In this document: one piece after another, positions 6,211-14,673 of the stretch
Layout: the number at the start of each line of letters is the position of its first letter
Position numbering within the stretch: position 1 is the stretch's first letter
Origin: Candidatus Gastranaerophilales bacterium
Lineage (GTDB): Bacteria > Cyanobacteriota > Vampirovibrionia > Gastranaerophilales > Gastranaerophilaceae
Assembly (NCBI GenBank): GCA_944325535.1
Contig: CALVAL010000008.1
Location: forward strand, 1-43,669
Direction: 5' to 3'
Length of the DNA stretch: 43,669 nt
Position numbers and translations under genes: made by a program
Notes under the pieces: model-generated
The model's input: the letters and a program-made list of their open reading frames with translations, nothing else
What the model was told of the DNA's origin: nothing
Databases searched by the model: none

Positions 6211-7554
6211 ATGAAAATTATTATTTTTGGAGCTAATGAGCTCGGCTTAATGATTGCAAATGAGTTCTTCACTGATAATGACATTACTGTTATAGATGAT
6301 GAACAATACAAAGTAGAAGCTTTTAATAAATTAGATGTGAGCTTTATTACGGGAAACGCTTCTAATATAGAAATTCTTAAACAAGCAAATATTAAGGATG
6401 CAGAAGTGTTTATTGCCTGCACAGCATCTGATGAATTGAATATTGTAGCTTGCCTTACAGCTAAAAGAATTAGTACTGTAAAAACTATTTGTTTTGTAAG
6501 AAAAGAAGAATACAAATACTCCTTAGGACTTGCAAAAGATGCTGAGTATAATTGTGACTTTTATGTAGATAATGTTATATGGCCGGAAGAATTATTAACT
6601 CAAGAAATTTTTAGAATAATTACAGTAGCAAAAGCTCTTGATGTTGAGCATTTTGCAGATGGCAGAGCTCGATTATTAGAATATAAAATTGCTCCGAACT
6701 CTGTTCTAGTAAATGGGATGGTCAAGAATTGCAATTTTCCTAAAGACACCCTTATAGTAGGAATTACAAGAGGCGATGAATTATTTATTCCAAACGGAGA
6801 GACTGTACTACATGAAAACGACAAAATTATTTTTATGGGGCTATCCAATTCTCTAGATATTCTAGCCGGTAAATTTTTCCACGAAAAAGAGTTTGTAAAA
6901 TCTGTTGTAATAATAGGTGGTGGAAACGTAGGGCTAAAGCTCGCTAAAAAGCTTGAAAATTTAAAATTAAATCTAAAAATAATTGAAAAAGATGACACAA
7001 GATGCGAATATTTAGCACAGGAACTTGATAACACACTTATTATTAATGGTGATGGAACTGACTTAGAATTATTAAATGAGGAAGATGTCGCATCTGCTGA
7101 TGTTGTCGTTAGCGTAACAAATAATGATGAAAAGAACTTACTATGTTCACTTCTTGTAAAACATTTAGGAGCTGGAAGAGTAATTTCTAGAGTTACAAAA
7201 ACTACAAACGTTACTTTATTTGAAAGAGTTGGCATTGATATCACTATTTCATCGAGAACAGCGGCATTAAATGAAATAAAAAATAATATTCGAGAAACAA
7301 ATATTGGTATTCTTGCTACAGTAGAACAAGGAAAAGGAGAAGTTCTAGTAATAGAAATTCCCGAAAATTATGAACCTAAAAAAATTATGGACATTAAACT
7401 TCCTGCAAAAGCAATTGTAGGTATTGTCCAACGTAGAAAAAGAATTATCATCCCAAATGGAGCTACTCAGGTTATGAGTGGAGATAACTTAATAATATTT
7501 ACTACTAGTGAAAATGCTCCTATAATAAAAGAATTTTTTGAGGAAATAGCATGA
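6211..7554 (+). CDS. trkA: Trk potassium uptake regulatory subunit TrkA
   Basis: Cytosolic gating ring of the Trk K+ transporter; NAD(H) and nucleotides bind its RCK domains. The 447 residues hold two RCK_N/RCK_C repeats. The first dinucleotide fold begins MKIIIFGANELG (a variant GxNxxG); the second is at about 230 with VVIIGGGNVGLKLAKKL and an acidic strand-2 end (IIEKDD). A GGAG site precedes the ATG by 12 nt. The 3' end overlaps trkH by 4 bp (ATGA), giving translational coupling. Confidence 0.96.
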   Translation: MKIIIFGANELGLMIANEFFTDNDITVIDDEQYKVEAFNKLDVSFITGNASNIEILKQANIKDAEVFIACTASDELNIVACLTAKRISTVKTICFVRKEEYKYSLGLAKDAEYNCDFYVDNVIWPEELLTQEIFRIITVAKALDVEHFADGRARLLEYKIAPNSVLVNGMVKNCNFPKDTLIVGITRGDELFIPNGETVLHENDKIIFMGLSNSLDILAGKFFHEKEFVKSVVIIGGGNVGLKLAKKLENLKLNLKIIEKDDTRCEYLAQELDNTLIINGDGTDLELLNEEDVASADVVVSVTNNDEKNLLCSLLVKHLGAGRVISRVTKTTNVTLFERVGIDITISSRTAALNEIKNNIRETNIGILATVEQGKGEVLVIEIPENYEPKKIMDIKLPAKAIVGIVQRRKRIIIPNGATQVMSGDNLIIFTTSENAPIIKEFFEEIA

Positions 7555-9014
7555 GATTAACGTATTTAGCGTATTCTTTTAGCTTAACAATAATGTATTT
7601 TAGCTTTGTTATGTTAGTGCCTATTATAGTTGCGCTACTTTTTCATGAATATAATGCAATTTTTCCATTCCTTATTGCAGCATCCACAGCTTTTTTGGTT
7701 TCTATAACTATGAAAAAAATTGTTAAAGGAACATCACAAATAAAAGGCATTAATGATATAAAAAAATCGGAAGCTCTATGCATAGTAACATTTTCATGGC
7801 TTTTTGCAGGTATTTTCGCTGCTATGCCTTACATATTTTTAGGGATCTCGCCTATTAATGCTTTATTTGAAGCAACTTCCGGAATTACTACAACAGGAGC
7901 AACTGCGTTATCCCATTTTGATTATCCAAAAGCTCTTTTTTTCTGGCGCTCATTTACGCAATGGCTTGGCGGAATGGGTATTATCGTGTTATTCATAGCA
8001 ATTCTTCCTCAATTTGCAATCGCAGGAAGACAATTATTTTTTGCAGAAGCTCCTGGACCTACAGAAGATAAATTCACTCCAAGAATTAAAAATACAGCTG
8101 CTGCATTATGGAAAGTATATGCTGGACTTACATTATTGGAAATTATTTTACTAAAAATATCTGGAATGGACGGATTTAATGCGATTTGCCATTCTTTTTC
8201 TTCAATATCAGGTGGAGGATTTTCACCTAGAGGGGAAAGTATCATAGGATATTCACATACAATTATGTGGATTATAACATTCTTTATGTTCTTTGCAGGA
8301 GTGAGTTTTAACCTCCAATATAAGGCTTGGACAAAATTTAATCCACTATACCTATTCAAAAATGAAGAATTTAGAACTTATTTTTATATAGTAATTATTT
8401 TAAGCACCTTACTTACATTTTCGTTATATTCAAATATGGAATATAACTTCTTTGATAGTCTTACACATTCATTTTTTGGAATTTCTACTTTAATATCTTC
8501 AACGGGCTTCTGCACCGCTGATTTTGCGAAGTGGGATTATTTAAGCAAAATATTACTATTCGCATCAATGATGGTTGGATCTTGTGCAAGCTCAGCTGGC
8601 GGTGGATTAAAAATTATGCGTTGGCTTTTAATTTTCAAAATTATGAAAATTGAAATGATAAAAATTCTACATCCAAAAGCTATCTGCAATATAAAAATAG
8701 GAAAATATTCTGTACCTAAAGACATTATGTTTCAAACTTTAATGTTTGTATCATTTTATTTTGCAATTTTAACAGTTTCTGCATTTTTAGTTGCAATAAT
8801 TGAAAAAAATACTACTATTGGAATTACAGGAAGCGTTACTACGTTAGGTAACATAGGTCCTGGCTTTGGTTCTGTAATAGGACCTTTAGGAAGCTTTGCG
8901 CCATTACATAATTTATCTAAAATTATTTTAATTTTAGATATGTTTATTGGTCGTCTAGAATTAATTCCATTCCTTGTATTATTTCAAAAAGATCTTTGGA
9001 GCTTTCGACGATAA
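7551..9014 (+). CDS. trkH: Trk/Ktr potassium transporter channel subunit
   Basis: 487-residue membrane protein with the four-fold M1-P-M2 repeat of the SKT superfamily. Each pore loop supplies a filter glycine: TSGITTTGA, SSISGGGFS, LISSTGFCT and TTLGNIGPG. About ten membrane spans are visible, starting at residue 10. It forms the K+ pore gated by TrkA, whose gene overlaps its start by 4 bp. Its final 31 bp overlap the convergent secreted-protein gene. Confidence 0.96.
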   Translation: MRLTYLAYSFSLTIMYFSFVMLVPIIVALLFHEYNAIFPFLIAASTAFLVSITMKKIVKGTSQIKGINDIKKSEALCIVTFSWLFAGIFAAMPYIFLGISPINALFEATSGITTTGATALSHFDYPKALFFWRSFTQWLGGMGIIVLFIAILPQFAIAGRQLFFAEAPGPTEDKFTPRIKNTAAALWKVYAGLTLLEIILLKISGMDGFNAICHSFSSISGGGFSPRGESIIGYSHTIMWIITFFMFFAGVSFNLQYKAWTKFNPLYLFKNEEFRTYFYIVIILSTLLTFSLYSNMEYNFFDSLTHSFFGISTLISSTGFCTADFAKWDYLSKILLFASMMVGSCASSAGGGLKIMRWLLIFKIMKIEMIKILHPKAICNIKIGKYSVPKDIMFQTLMFVSFYFAILTVSAFLVAIIEKNTTIGITGSVTTLGNIGPGFGSVIGPLGSFAPLHNLSKIILILDMFIGRLELIPFLVLFQKDLWSFRR

Positions 9015-9337
9015 TTACCATAAACTGGAGCTTTAAGTATTACATGTTCTGGGCTGTTATACTCTATATAAACTGGAGCTATTGTTCTTTTCTCAGCTGA
9101 AAATTTTATGAGATTTCCATTCCTATCATAAAAATATGCCTCTTGAGACGGAATATCATTATTAAGAGCATCTTTTAATATAGGCTCTTCATTGTTATTA
9201 TAAGCTTCAAAATATTCTCCATTTTTCTTACATATTCCTATTTTGAAACCATTTTTATCATATATTTTTGTAACAGATGCAAAAACTTGATTTGCAAATA
9301 CAAATAATACAAATAATAATACTAATTTATTCTTCAT
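8984..9337 (-). CDS. Small secreted hypothetical protein
   Basis: 117 residues with a clear Sec signal peptide (KNK, then LVLLFVLFVFANQVFA, cleavage after residue 20 or so). The mature part is hydrophilic with repeated short beta-type segments (KIYDKNGFKIGICKKNG, FYDRNGNLIKF). No family recognised. It overlaps the trkH 3' end by 31 bp in convergent orientation and no terminator is visible between them. Confidence 0.7.
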   Translation of the reverse strand: MKNKLVLLFVLFVFANQVFASVTKIYDKNGFKIGICKKNGEYFEAYNNNEEPILKDALNNDIPSQEAYFYDRNGNLIKFSAEKRTIAPVYIEYNSPEHVILKAPVYGNYRRKLQRSF

Positions 9338-9407
9338 ATGCTATATTCTATCATTAATTTTCGAAAAAAGTAATTTTTTATGCTAAACTAAACCTAGAGG
9401 TAATAAT

Positions 9408-10016
9408 ATGTCAATAAAAAAAGTTGTAAAATATGGAGAAACTTCATTAAGACAACCGTCTAAAGAAGTACATAAAGTTTCACAAAAAATTAAAGTTTTA
9501 GTTGAAGATTTATTGGATACAATGTATGCACAAAATGGTGTAGGCCTAGCAGCTCCTCAAATTGGAGAAAATTATCGAGTGTTTGTAATCGATGTATCAA
9601 CTGGTGAAGAGCCTTTGAATCCAATAGTCTTTATTAATCCTAAAATAATAAAAAAATCTGGTGCTGTAATTAGCCATGAAGGATGCCTTAGCTTCCCTGA
9701 AGCTTTTACAGATGTAAGACGTTATGCGAATGTTATGGTAAAAGCTCTTGATAGAAATGGTCGTTCTTTTGTTTTAGAAGCAAAAGATGGCAGCCTACTT
9801 GCTAGAGCAATTCAACACGAATTTGATCATCTAGATGGAGTTTTATTCATTGACCATGTAATTAATAGATTTGAAGCAGAAGAAGTTCTAAAAAAATGTA
9901 ATCTTCCTAGCATTGATCTAAATAAAATAGTTGAAGAGCCTGAACTTCAAAAAGAAATTGATATTTTACTAGAAGAAAAACTAAAAAAAGAAGCCGAAGC
10001 AAAAAAAGAAAATTAA
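9408..10016 (+). CDS. def: Peptide deformylase
   Basis: Metalloenzyme that removes the formyl group from nascent N-terminal methionine. 202 residues with all three motifs: GVGLAAPQIG (44-53), EGCLS (91-95, metal ligand Cys93) and QHEFDH (136-141, metal ligands His137 and His141, catalytic Glu138). A charged Lys/Glu-rich tail (about 180-202) extends past the core. AGAGG precedes the ATG. It is followed 18 bp later by fmt, the enzyme that adds the formyl group. Confidence 0.97.
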   Translation: MSIKKVVKYGETSLRQPSKEVHKVSQKIKVLVEDLLDTMYAQNGVGLAAPQIGENYRVFVIDVSTGEEPLNPIVFINPKIIKKSGAVISHEGCLSFPEAFTDVRRYANVMVKALDRNGRSFVLEAKDGSLLARAIQHEFDHLDGVLFIDHVINRFEAEEVLKKCNLPSIDLNKIVEEPELQKEIDILLEEKLKKEAEAKKEN

Positions 10017-10034
10017 AGAAATTAGGTCTATAAC

Positions 10035-10964
10035 ATGATAAAAATTGTTTTTTTCGGAACCCCTAGTATTGGGCTGAAATCATTAGAATATTTCTATAAC
10101 TCAAAAGAATTTGAAGTACTTGCAGTAGTTACGCAACCTGATAAGCCTGCTGGAAGAGGTCATAAGCTTACAGCAAGTCCAATTAAACAGTTTGCAATTG
10201 AAAATAATATTCAAGTATTTCAACCTAAATCAATAAGAAAAGAGCCTGATATAATAAACGAGTTAAAAAAACTTGAGCCAGACTTTTTTGTAACATTTGC
10301 TTTTGGACAAATTTTATCACAAGAAGTACTTGATATTCCTAAGTATGAAACTATAAATTTACATGTTTCATTACTACCGAAATATCGTGGTGCCAATCCG
10401 ATTCAAAGAGCAATTATTAATGGAGATAAAGAAACAGGTATTTGCACAATGATTACAGAACTAGGTCTTGATTGCGGAGATATTTGTCTTACATATCCAA
10501 TAGAGATTACTTCTTGTATGAATTGTATGGAACTATTTGAGATTTGCGCTGAAAAATCTCCGGAATTACTCGCAAAAACATTAATAGGCTTAAAAGAAGG
10601 CACAATAAAGCCTACTCCACAGTGTGAAAATGGAGTATGTTTCGCTGATAAACTAAAAAAAGAAGAATGCAAAATAGATTGGAATAAATCAGCAGAAGAA
10701 ATCCATAACTTAGTAAGAGGGATTTATAAATGTCCTGGCGCTTATTTTGAATTCCGAGATAAAATTATAAAAGTTATGCAAACGGAACCTATCGAAAGTA
10801 CTGAAGATAAAGGCTCTCAAATAGGTGATTTTGCGCATATTTCAAAATATGGAATTGATGTTAAGACAGGCAATGGCTATTTAAGACTCATAAAAGTAAA
10901 ACCTGAAGGCAAAGGTGAAATGTTTGCTCGAGATTGGGCTAATGGAATTGGAATAAGACCTTAA
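10035..10964 (+). CDS. fmt: Methionyl-tRNA formyltransferase
   Basis: Formylates initiator Met-tRNA with 10-formyl-tetrahydrofolate. 309 residues, normal length. The N-terminal formyltransferase domain shows FGTPSIG and the motif SLLPKYRGANPIQ; catalytic Asn108, His110 and Asp146 are present (NLHVSLLP, LGLDCGDI). The C-terminal OB-like tRNA-binding domain is about 205-309. It forms the def-fmt operon and converges on dusB with one base between the stops. Confidence 0.97.
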   Translation: MIKIVFFGTPSIGLKSLEYFYNSKEFEVLAVVTQPDKPAGRGHKLTASPIKQFAIENNIQVFQPKSIRKEPDIINELKKLEPDFFVTFAFGQILSQEVLDIPKYETINLHVSLLPKYRGANPIQRAIINGDKETGICTMITELGLDCGDICLTYPIEITSCMNCMELFEICAEKSPELLAKTLIGLKEGTIKPTPQCENGVCFADKLKKEECKIDWNKSAEEIHNLVRGIYKCPGAYFEFRDKIIKVMQTEPIESTEDKGSQIGDFAHISKYGIDVKTGNGYLRLIKVKPEGKGEMFARDWANGIGIRP

Positions 10965-10965
10965 T

Positions 10966-11952
10966 TTAGTTTTTTACTAATATCCCATCTAAAGTTTTTA
11001 AAATTTCATCTAAATTATCCATCAAAACGAGCTCTCCTCTTAGTTTTGATGCTCCTTGGAATCCATTTATATAATATGGATAAAATTTTCTTACAAATTT
11101 AACCCCAACATTTTCACCCCTAAACTCAACTTCCTTTAAAAGATGTTGTTTCATATATTCAACTTTTTCTTCTAAACTAGGAGGCGAAATATATTCACCA
11201 GTATTCAAATATTTTTCAATTCTACCAATTAATGTAGGATCCCCTAAAGCTCCTCTTCCTATTGCAACACCATCAGCTTCAGATTCTTCAAGACATTGAA
11301 CCGCTGTTTCAATTGATACAACATCACCATTCGCAAAGACTGGAATATCAACATTGCGCTTTAATTCTGCAATTTTCTTCCAATCAGCATGTCCTGAATA
11401 CATTTGAGAACGAGTCCGACCATGAATTGTTATAAAATCCGCACCAGCTTCTTGCATTTGTTGTCCAAATTCTACAAAATTCAATTCATCAAATGTATAG
11501 CCTAAGCGAAATTTCACACTCAATGGAATCTCAATTTGAGATTTTACAGTCCTAACAATTTCTTGTGCTAATTTAGGATTACGCATCAATGCACAACCAT
11601 CAGTCCCTTTTACAACCTTATTTACTGGACAGCCCATATTAATATCTATCATATCAGCAAACTTTTGTAGGTAATTAGCACAAGAGGCAATCATCTTAGG
11701 CTTATGTCCACTTAGTTGATATGAAATTGGAGAATGGTTCTCATCCCTTGCTACCATATCAGTTTCTTTTACTTGAGTCAAAGCTTCTGAGCTTATCATT
11801 TCTGTTGTTAAAAGACAACTTTTAGAATGTTCTCTTACAAGAGATCTCAATACATAATCAGTAATACCAGCCATAGGGGCAAGTGAAACCTTACTGGATA
11901 TAAGAGATTTCACAACATTTGATGATGAATTTGTTATTTTATCTTCATTCAA
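10966..11952 (-). CDS. dusB: tRNA-dihydrouridine synthase
   Basis: FMN-dependent reductase of uridines in the tRNA D-loop. 328 residues with LAPMAGITD, the catalytic Cys108 in INMGCPVNKV, GRTRSQMYSGHADW, PVFANGDV and IGRGALGDP, followed by the helical C-terminal domain. The family is certain; DusB versus another Dus subtype is less so. It lies 6 bp after the TPR lipoprotein gene, so the two are one transcript. Confidence 0.93.
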   Translation of the reverse strand: MNEDKITNSSSNVVKSLISSKVSLAPMAGITDYVLRSLVREHSKSCLLTTEMISSEALTQVKETDMVARDENHSPISYQLSGHKPKMIASCANYLQKFADMIDINMGCPVNKVVKGTDGCALMRNPKLAQEIVRTVKSQIEIPLSVKFRLGYTFDELNFVEFGQQMQEAGADFITIHGRTRSQMYSGHADWKKIAELKRNVDIPVFANGDVVSIETAVQCLEESEADGVAIGRGALGDPTLIGRIEKYLNTGEYISPPSLEEKVEYMKQHLLKEVEFRGENVGVKFVRKFYPYYINGFQGASKLRGELVLMDNLDEILKTLDGILVKN

Positions 11953-11958
11953 TTACAT

Positions 11959-14088
11959 TTACCCCCCTATATAGGGCCTTAATTCTTCCATTCTACTTTT
12001 TGCATATTTCAAATATTCATCATCTGTCGTATATGCTGAAATAAATTTCTGATAATATTTGAAAGCTTCTTTATAATTTTCCAATGTATCATAATCTACA
12101 GCTAGCATATAATTAGCAATTGGAAACTCATTTGAATATTTTAGTACATTCAAATAATCATTTATAGCGAGTTTAAGCTGTTTTTGTTCATCATAAATTA
12201 AGCCACGATAATAATAAGCATATGCATTAGTATTCTCTTTTTTTAGAACCTCATTAAATTTTATTAATGCGTTTTGATAATTATTTTTCTCAAATAAATC
12301 AATACCTTCATTCAAAATCGAAACAGAACCATTTTGAGTAACATAAGATAATAATTCTTTTGCCTCTGATTGCGGATTTAATTTTATAGCCTTATTTAAA
12401 TAATTCTCAGCTAAAGCCCAATTCTGTTGTTCAGAGTATAAATATCCAATATAATAAGGGATTTCTGAATTGTTCGGATTAATTTTTTCAGCTTTTTTAT
12501 AATACTCAATCGCATTATTATAATCATTTAAAGCTTGATAAGATGCTGCGACTCCCAACATAGAATCCTCTGTTGGAGGATTAATAGCTAAATACTCTTG
12601 AATAGCCTTTTTATAATCCTTATTTTCATAACTACTAGAAGCAGTTGCTAATCTTGTTGAAGATAAATCACTTTGGACATCTTGCAATGTCTTTAAAACA
12701 AGATTATTTGCAGGAAACTTGGCTTTTGCATCATTCAATGTTGAAATAGCGTTATTATAGTCATTTTTTGCTGCATAACAAATTGCTAAATTAACATAAG
12801 CATCAACTTTTGAGCTATTTTTACTCAAAACAGCCTTATAAGCAGAAATAGCATCTTCTATCTTATTTTCTTTATGCAATTTATATCCATAATCATATAA
12901 TTCATCAGCTGAACCATTTTGTGCAAGATAACTAATATACTCACTCGGAGACATCGAATCTTTCATAACACCTGCAATCTCAGCTTTTGCTCCTGCATTA
13001 TTAGGATCTATTGATAAAATTTTCTTATATAGATTCAAAGCTGTTTTACTATCACCCATTTCCTTATAGACCTGAGCTTTATATAAAAGAGCTTGAGTAT
13101 TATTAGGATATAGAGTAAGTACAGAATCATAAGACTGTATCGCTTTTTGATACTCTTTTCTTTGTTGAAACAATGTACCTACATTCAAGCGAGTCGTTAC
13201 ATTAGAAGGGTTAAGCTGTTCTGCTTTTCCATAATAACTTAATGCTGTCTCAAAATCTCCCTGAGCTTGCTTTATCGCACCAATATTTGCATTAAGCTCT
13301 GCATCTCTTGGAGTTTGAGCAAGTTTTTTTAAATAAATTCGTTCTAAGGCATATAAGACTTCCATATTACCTTTAGAATTTGCTAATGCTTCATTATATT
13401 GAACAACCGCCTCATCATAACGACCTAACTTATCTAAAGTTCTTGCATATTTCATTCTTAATACGCCATCATTAGGCTTTAAATCCAATGCAACTTTAAA
13501 ATAATCTGCCGAGCGAGGCTCATTTCCTAATAGTTTTAAAAGGTCTGCAATTTGAGAATTTGCATCAGCTGCTAATTTATCACTTTCTGCAGCTTTTGAA
13601 AACTCATAAGCTGAAGCCGAAAAATTTGCAATAGCCCTTAGTTCTTCTGCTTTTTTATACCTCGCAAGTGGAGTTGTATCAACACTTTTCACCTTAAGAC
13701 ATTGATTCAAATTCTCTGTTGCAGAAGCAATCATGCCTGCAGAATTTTGAACAGCCTGTTCTTTATTAGGATAAATTTTCAGATAGAATATAGCGCTTCT
13801 AAAATCATTAGCCGCTTTATCATAATCTTTCTCTTGATTAGCATAATAAGTCGCTCTTGCAAGATAAGCATTTACTATACCAATCCTTGCTGAATTATCT
13901 AAATAATTAATTCTTAGAGCCTTTCTAAACTCAACTATTGATGATGAAAATTGATTTTGCATCAAATAGTTTTGAGCAGCATTATAATGCTCAGCAAAAG
14001 CACCTGATGGTGCAGAATAAGATGGTAAATAACTACATCCTGCAAAAACAACTATAAAACAGATTGTCCCTAATAAATTTTTTCTCAT
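11959..14088 (-). CDS. TPR-repeat lipoprotein
   Basis: 709 residues. An N-terminal signal with a lipobox-like FAGC (Cys18) predicts a membrane-anchored protein. From about residue 30 onward it is almost entirely tetratricopeptide repeats, at least 14, with clean consensus units such as NIGAIKQAQGDFETALSYYG and YYIGYLYSEQQNWALAENYL. TPR solenoids are scaffolds; the partner is unknown. It is co-transcribed with dusB, with no obvious functional link. Two exact ATTTTTGTAAAA repeats 20 bp apart lie upstream. Confidence 0.88.
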   Translation of the reverse strand: MRKNLLGTICFIVVFAGCSYLPSYSAPSGAFAEHYNAAQNYLMQNQFSSSIVEFRKALRINYLDNSARIGIVNAYLARATYYANQEKDYDKAANDFRSAIFYLKIYPNKEQAVQNSAGMIASATENLNQCLKVKSVDTTPLARYKKAEELRAIANFSASAYEFSKAAESDKLAADANSQIADLLKLLGNEPRSADYFKVALDLKPNDGVLRMKYARTLDKLGRYDEAVVQYNEALANSKGNMEVLYALERIYLKKLAQTPRDAELNANIGAIKQAQGDFETALSYYGKAEQLNPSNVTTRLNVGTLFQQRKEYQKAIQSYDSVLTLYPNNTQALLYKAQVYKEMGDSKTALNLYKKILSIDPNNAGAKAEIAGVMKDSMSPSEYISYLAQNGSADELYDYGYKLHKENKIEDAISAYKAVLSKNSSKVDAYVNLAICYAAKNDYNNAISTLNDAKAKFPANNLVLKTLQDVQSDLSSTRLATASSSYENKDYKKAIQEYLAINPPTEDSMLGVAASYQALNDYNNAIEYYKKAEKINPNNSEIPYYIGYLYSEQQNWALAENYLNKAIKLNPQSEAKELLSYVTQNGSVSILNEGIDLFEKNNYQNALIKFNEVLKKENTNAYAYYYRGLIYDEQKQLKLAINDYLNVLKYSNEFPIANYMLAVDYDTLENYKEAFKYYQKFISAYTTDDEYLKYAKSRMEELRPYIGG

Positions 14089-14142
14089 AATTACATATTA
14101 CTATAATCTAAACTTGTTGTGAATAAGAAAGACGAGGAATAG

Positions 14143-14174
14143 ATTTTTGTAAAAATTTATTAATTTTTGTAAAA
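14143..14174. repeat. Helically phased direct repeat ATTTTTGTAAAA
   Basis: Exact 12-bp copies at 14143-14154 and 14163-14174, starting 20 bp apart, which is two helical turns. It lies between the TPR lipoprotein gene (minus) and the candidate RNA (plus). Related TTTACAAA or TTGTAACA pairs occur at 3019-3036 and 14581-14599. Possible regulator site. Confidence 0.4.
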
Positions 14175-14204
14175 TTTTCTTGACACAATATTTCATGTTT
14201 TAAA

Positions 14205-14303
14205 AATATATAGTAGCATGCATGTATCAACTATCCCCAAATCTCCTCCCAAAATTATAAAGAGATAACTTACACTGACTCAAGTATTTGAGTCAGTTTT
14301 TAT
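14205..14303 (+). ncRNA. Candidate small RNA with C-rich anti-SD segment
   Basis: A perfect terminator on the plus strand ends a stretch with no plus-strand gene. Upstream are a TTGACA (14180-14185) and an AT-rich block at 14201-14214 that could serve as -10, though spacing is not ideal. The transcript would contain CCCCAAATCTCCTCCC (14235-14250), which is complementary to Shine-Dalgarno sequences. Promoter plus C-rich loop plus terminator is the usual plan of trans-acting sRNAs. Flanking genes are both on the minus strand. Confidence 0.4.
14275..14301 (+). terminator. Rho-independent terminator without an upstream plus-strand gene
   Basis: CTGACTCAA-GTAT-TTGAGTCAG, a perfect 9-bp stem with a 4-nt loop followed by TTTTT on the plus strand. 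The minus strand has no T-run after the stem, so orientation is clear. Confidence 0.85.
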
Positions 14304-14320
14304 TTGGAAATAAAACATTT

Positions 14321-14509
14321 CTAGTTCAATAATTCAGAAAGAATTGTAGCATTTTCTTCTGCTTTAAGATTGTTAGAGATTCTATTTCTTTTTATATAGA
14401 CTCTTAGGGCTTCTCTAATCAATTCACTTCTAGTTCTTTGCTCAGAACTTGCGATAGTGTCTACTTTGTTAAGAAAATCATTTGACATTGAAATTAATAC
14501 TCTTGCCAT
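14321..14509 (-). CDS. Ribbon-helix-helix (CopG/Arc-type) DNA-binding protein
   Basis: 62 residues from ATG 14509, chosen because GGAGGG lies 4 nt upstream; a longer reading to 14530 has no such site. The fold is read from MARVLISMSNDFLNKVDTIA (beta strand then helix A) and RTRSELIREALRVYI (helix B), the classic ribbon-helix-helix pattern. Such proteins are autorepressors, often antitoxins, but no toxin gene adjoins it. The candidate RNA lies downstream of its stop. Confidence 0.85.
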   Translation of the reverse strand: MARVLISMSNDFLNKVDTIASSEQRTRSELIREALRVYIKRNRISNNLKAEENATILSELLN

Positions 14510-14619
14510 AGTCCCTCCAATCAAGCTCATTATATCATATAAATAATTTATTACAAGAGTATATCTTGTTTATATTTTCATTGTAACAAATTTGTAACAT
14601 TTAGAAATTTTGAGCAATT

Positions 14620-14648
14620 TTTACAAACATAAATACTTAATATATATA
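14620..14648 (+). promoter_or_regulatory. Promoter of the 851-residue gene
   Basis: TTTACA (14620-14625) and TATATA (14643-14648) with a 17-bp spacer, 25 nt upstream of the start. Two TTGTAACA copies lie at 14581-14588 and 14592-14599, 11 bp apart, in activator position. Confidence 0.55.
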
Positions 14649-14673
14649 ACAGAGTATAAAAAGAGGACATGCA

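Noticed and set aside
6600-7244. Long open frame antisense to trkA (214 residues)
   Set aside because: It lies fully inside trkA, has Ser/Phe-rich composition typical of reverse-complement shadows, no ribosome-binding site and no recognisable motif.
14321-14509. Toxin-antitoxin module
   Set aside because: The ribbon-helix-helix gene is antitoxin-like but no toxin-sized gene adjoins it on either side.
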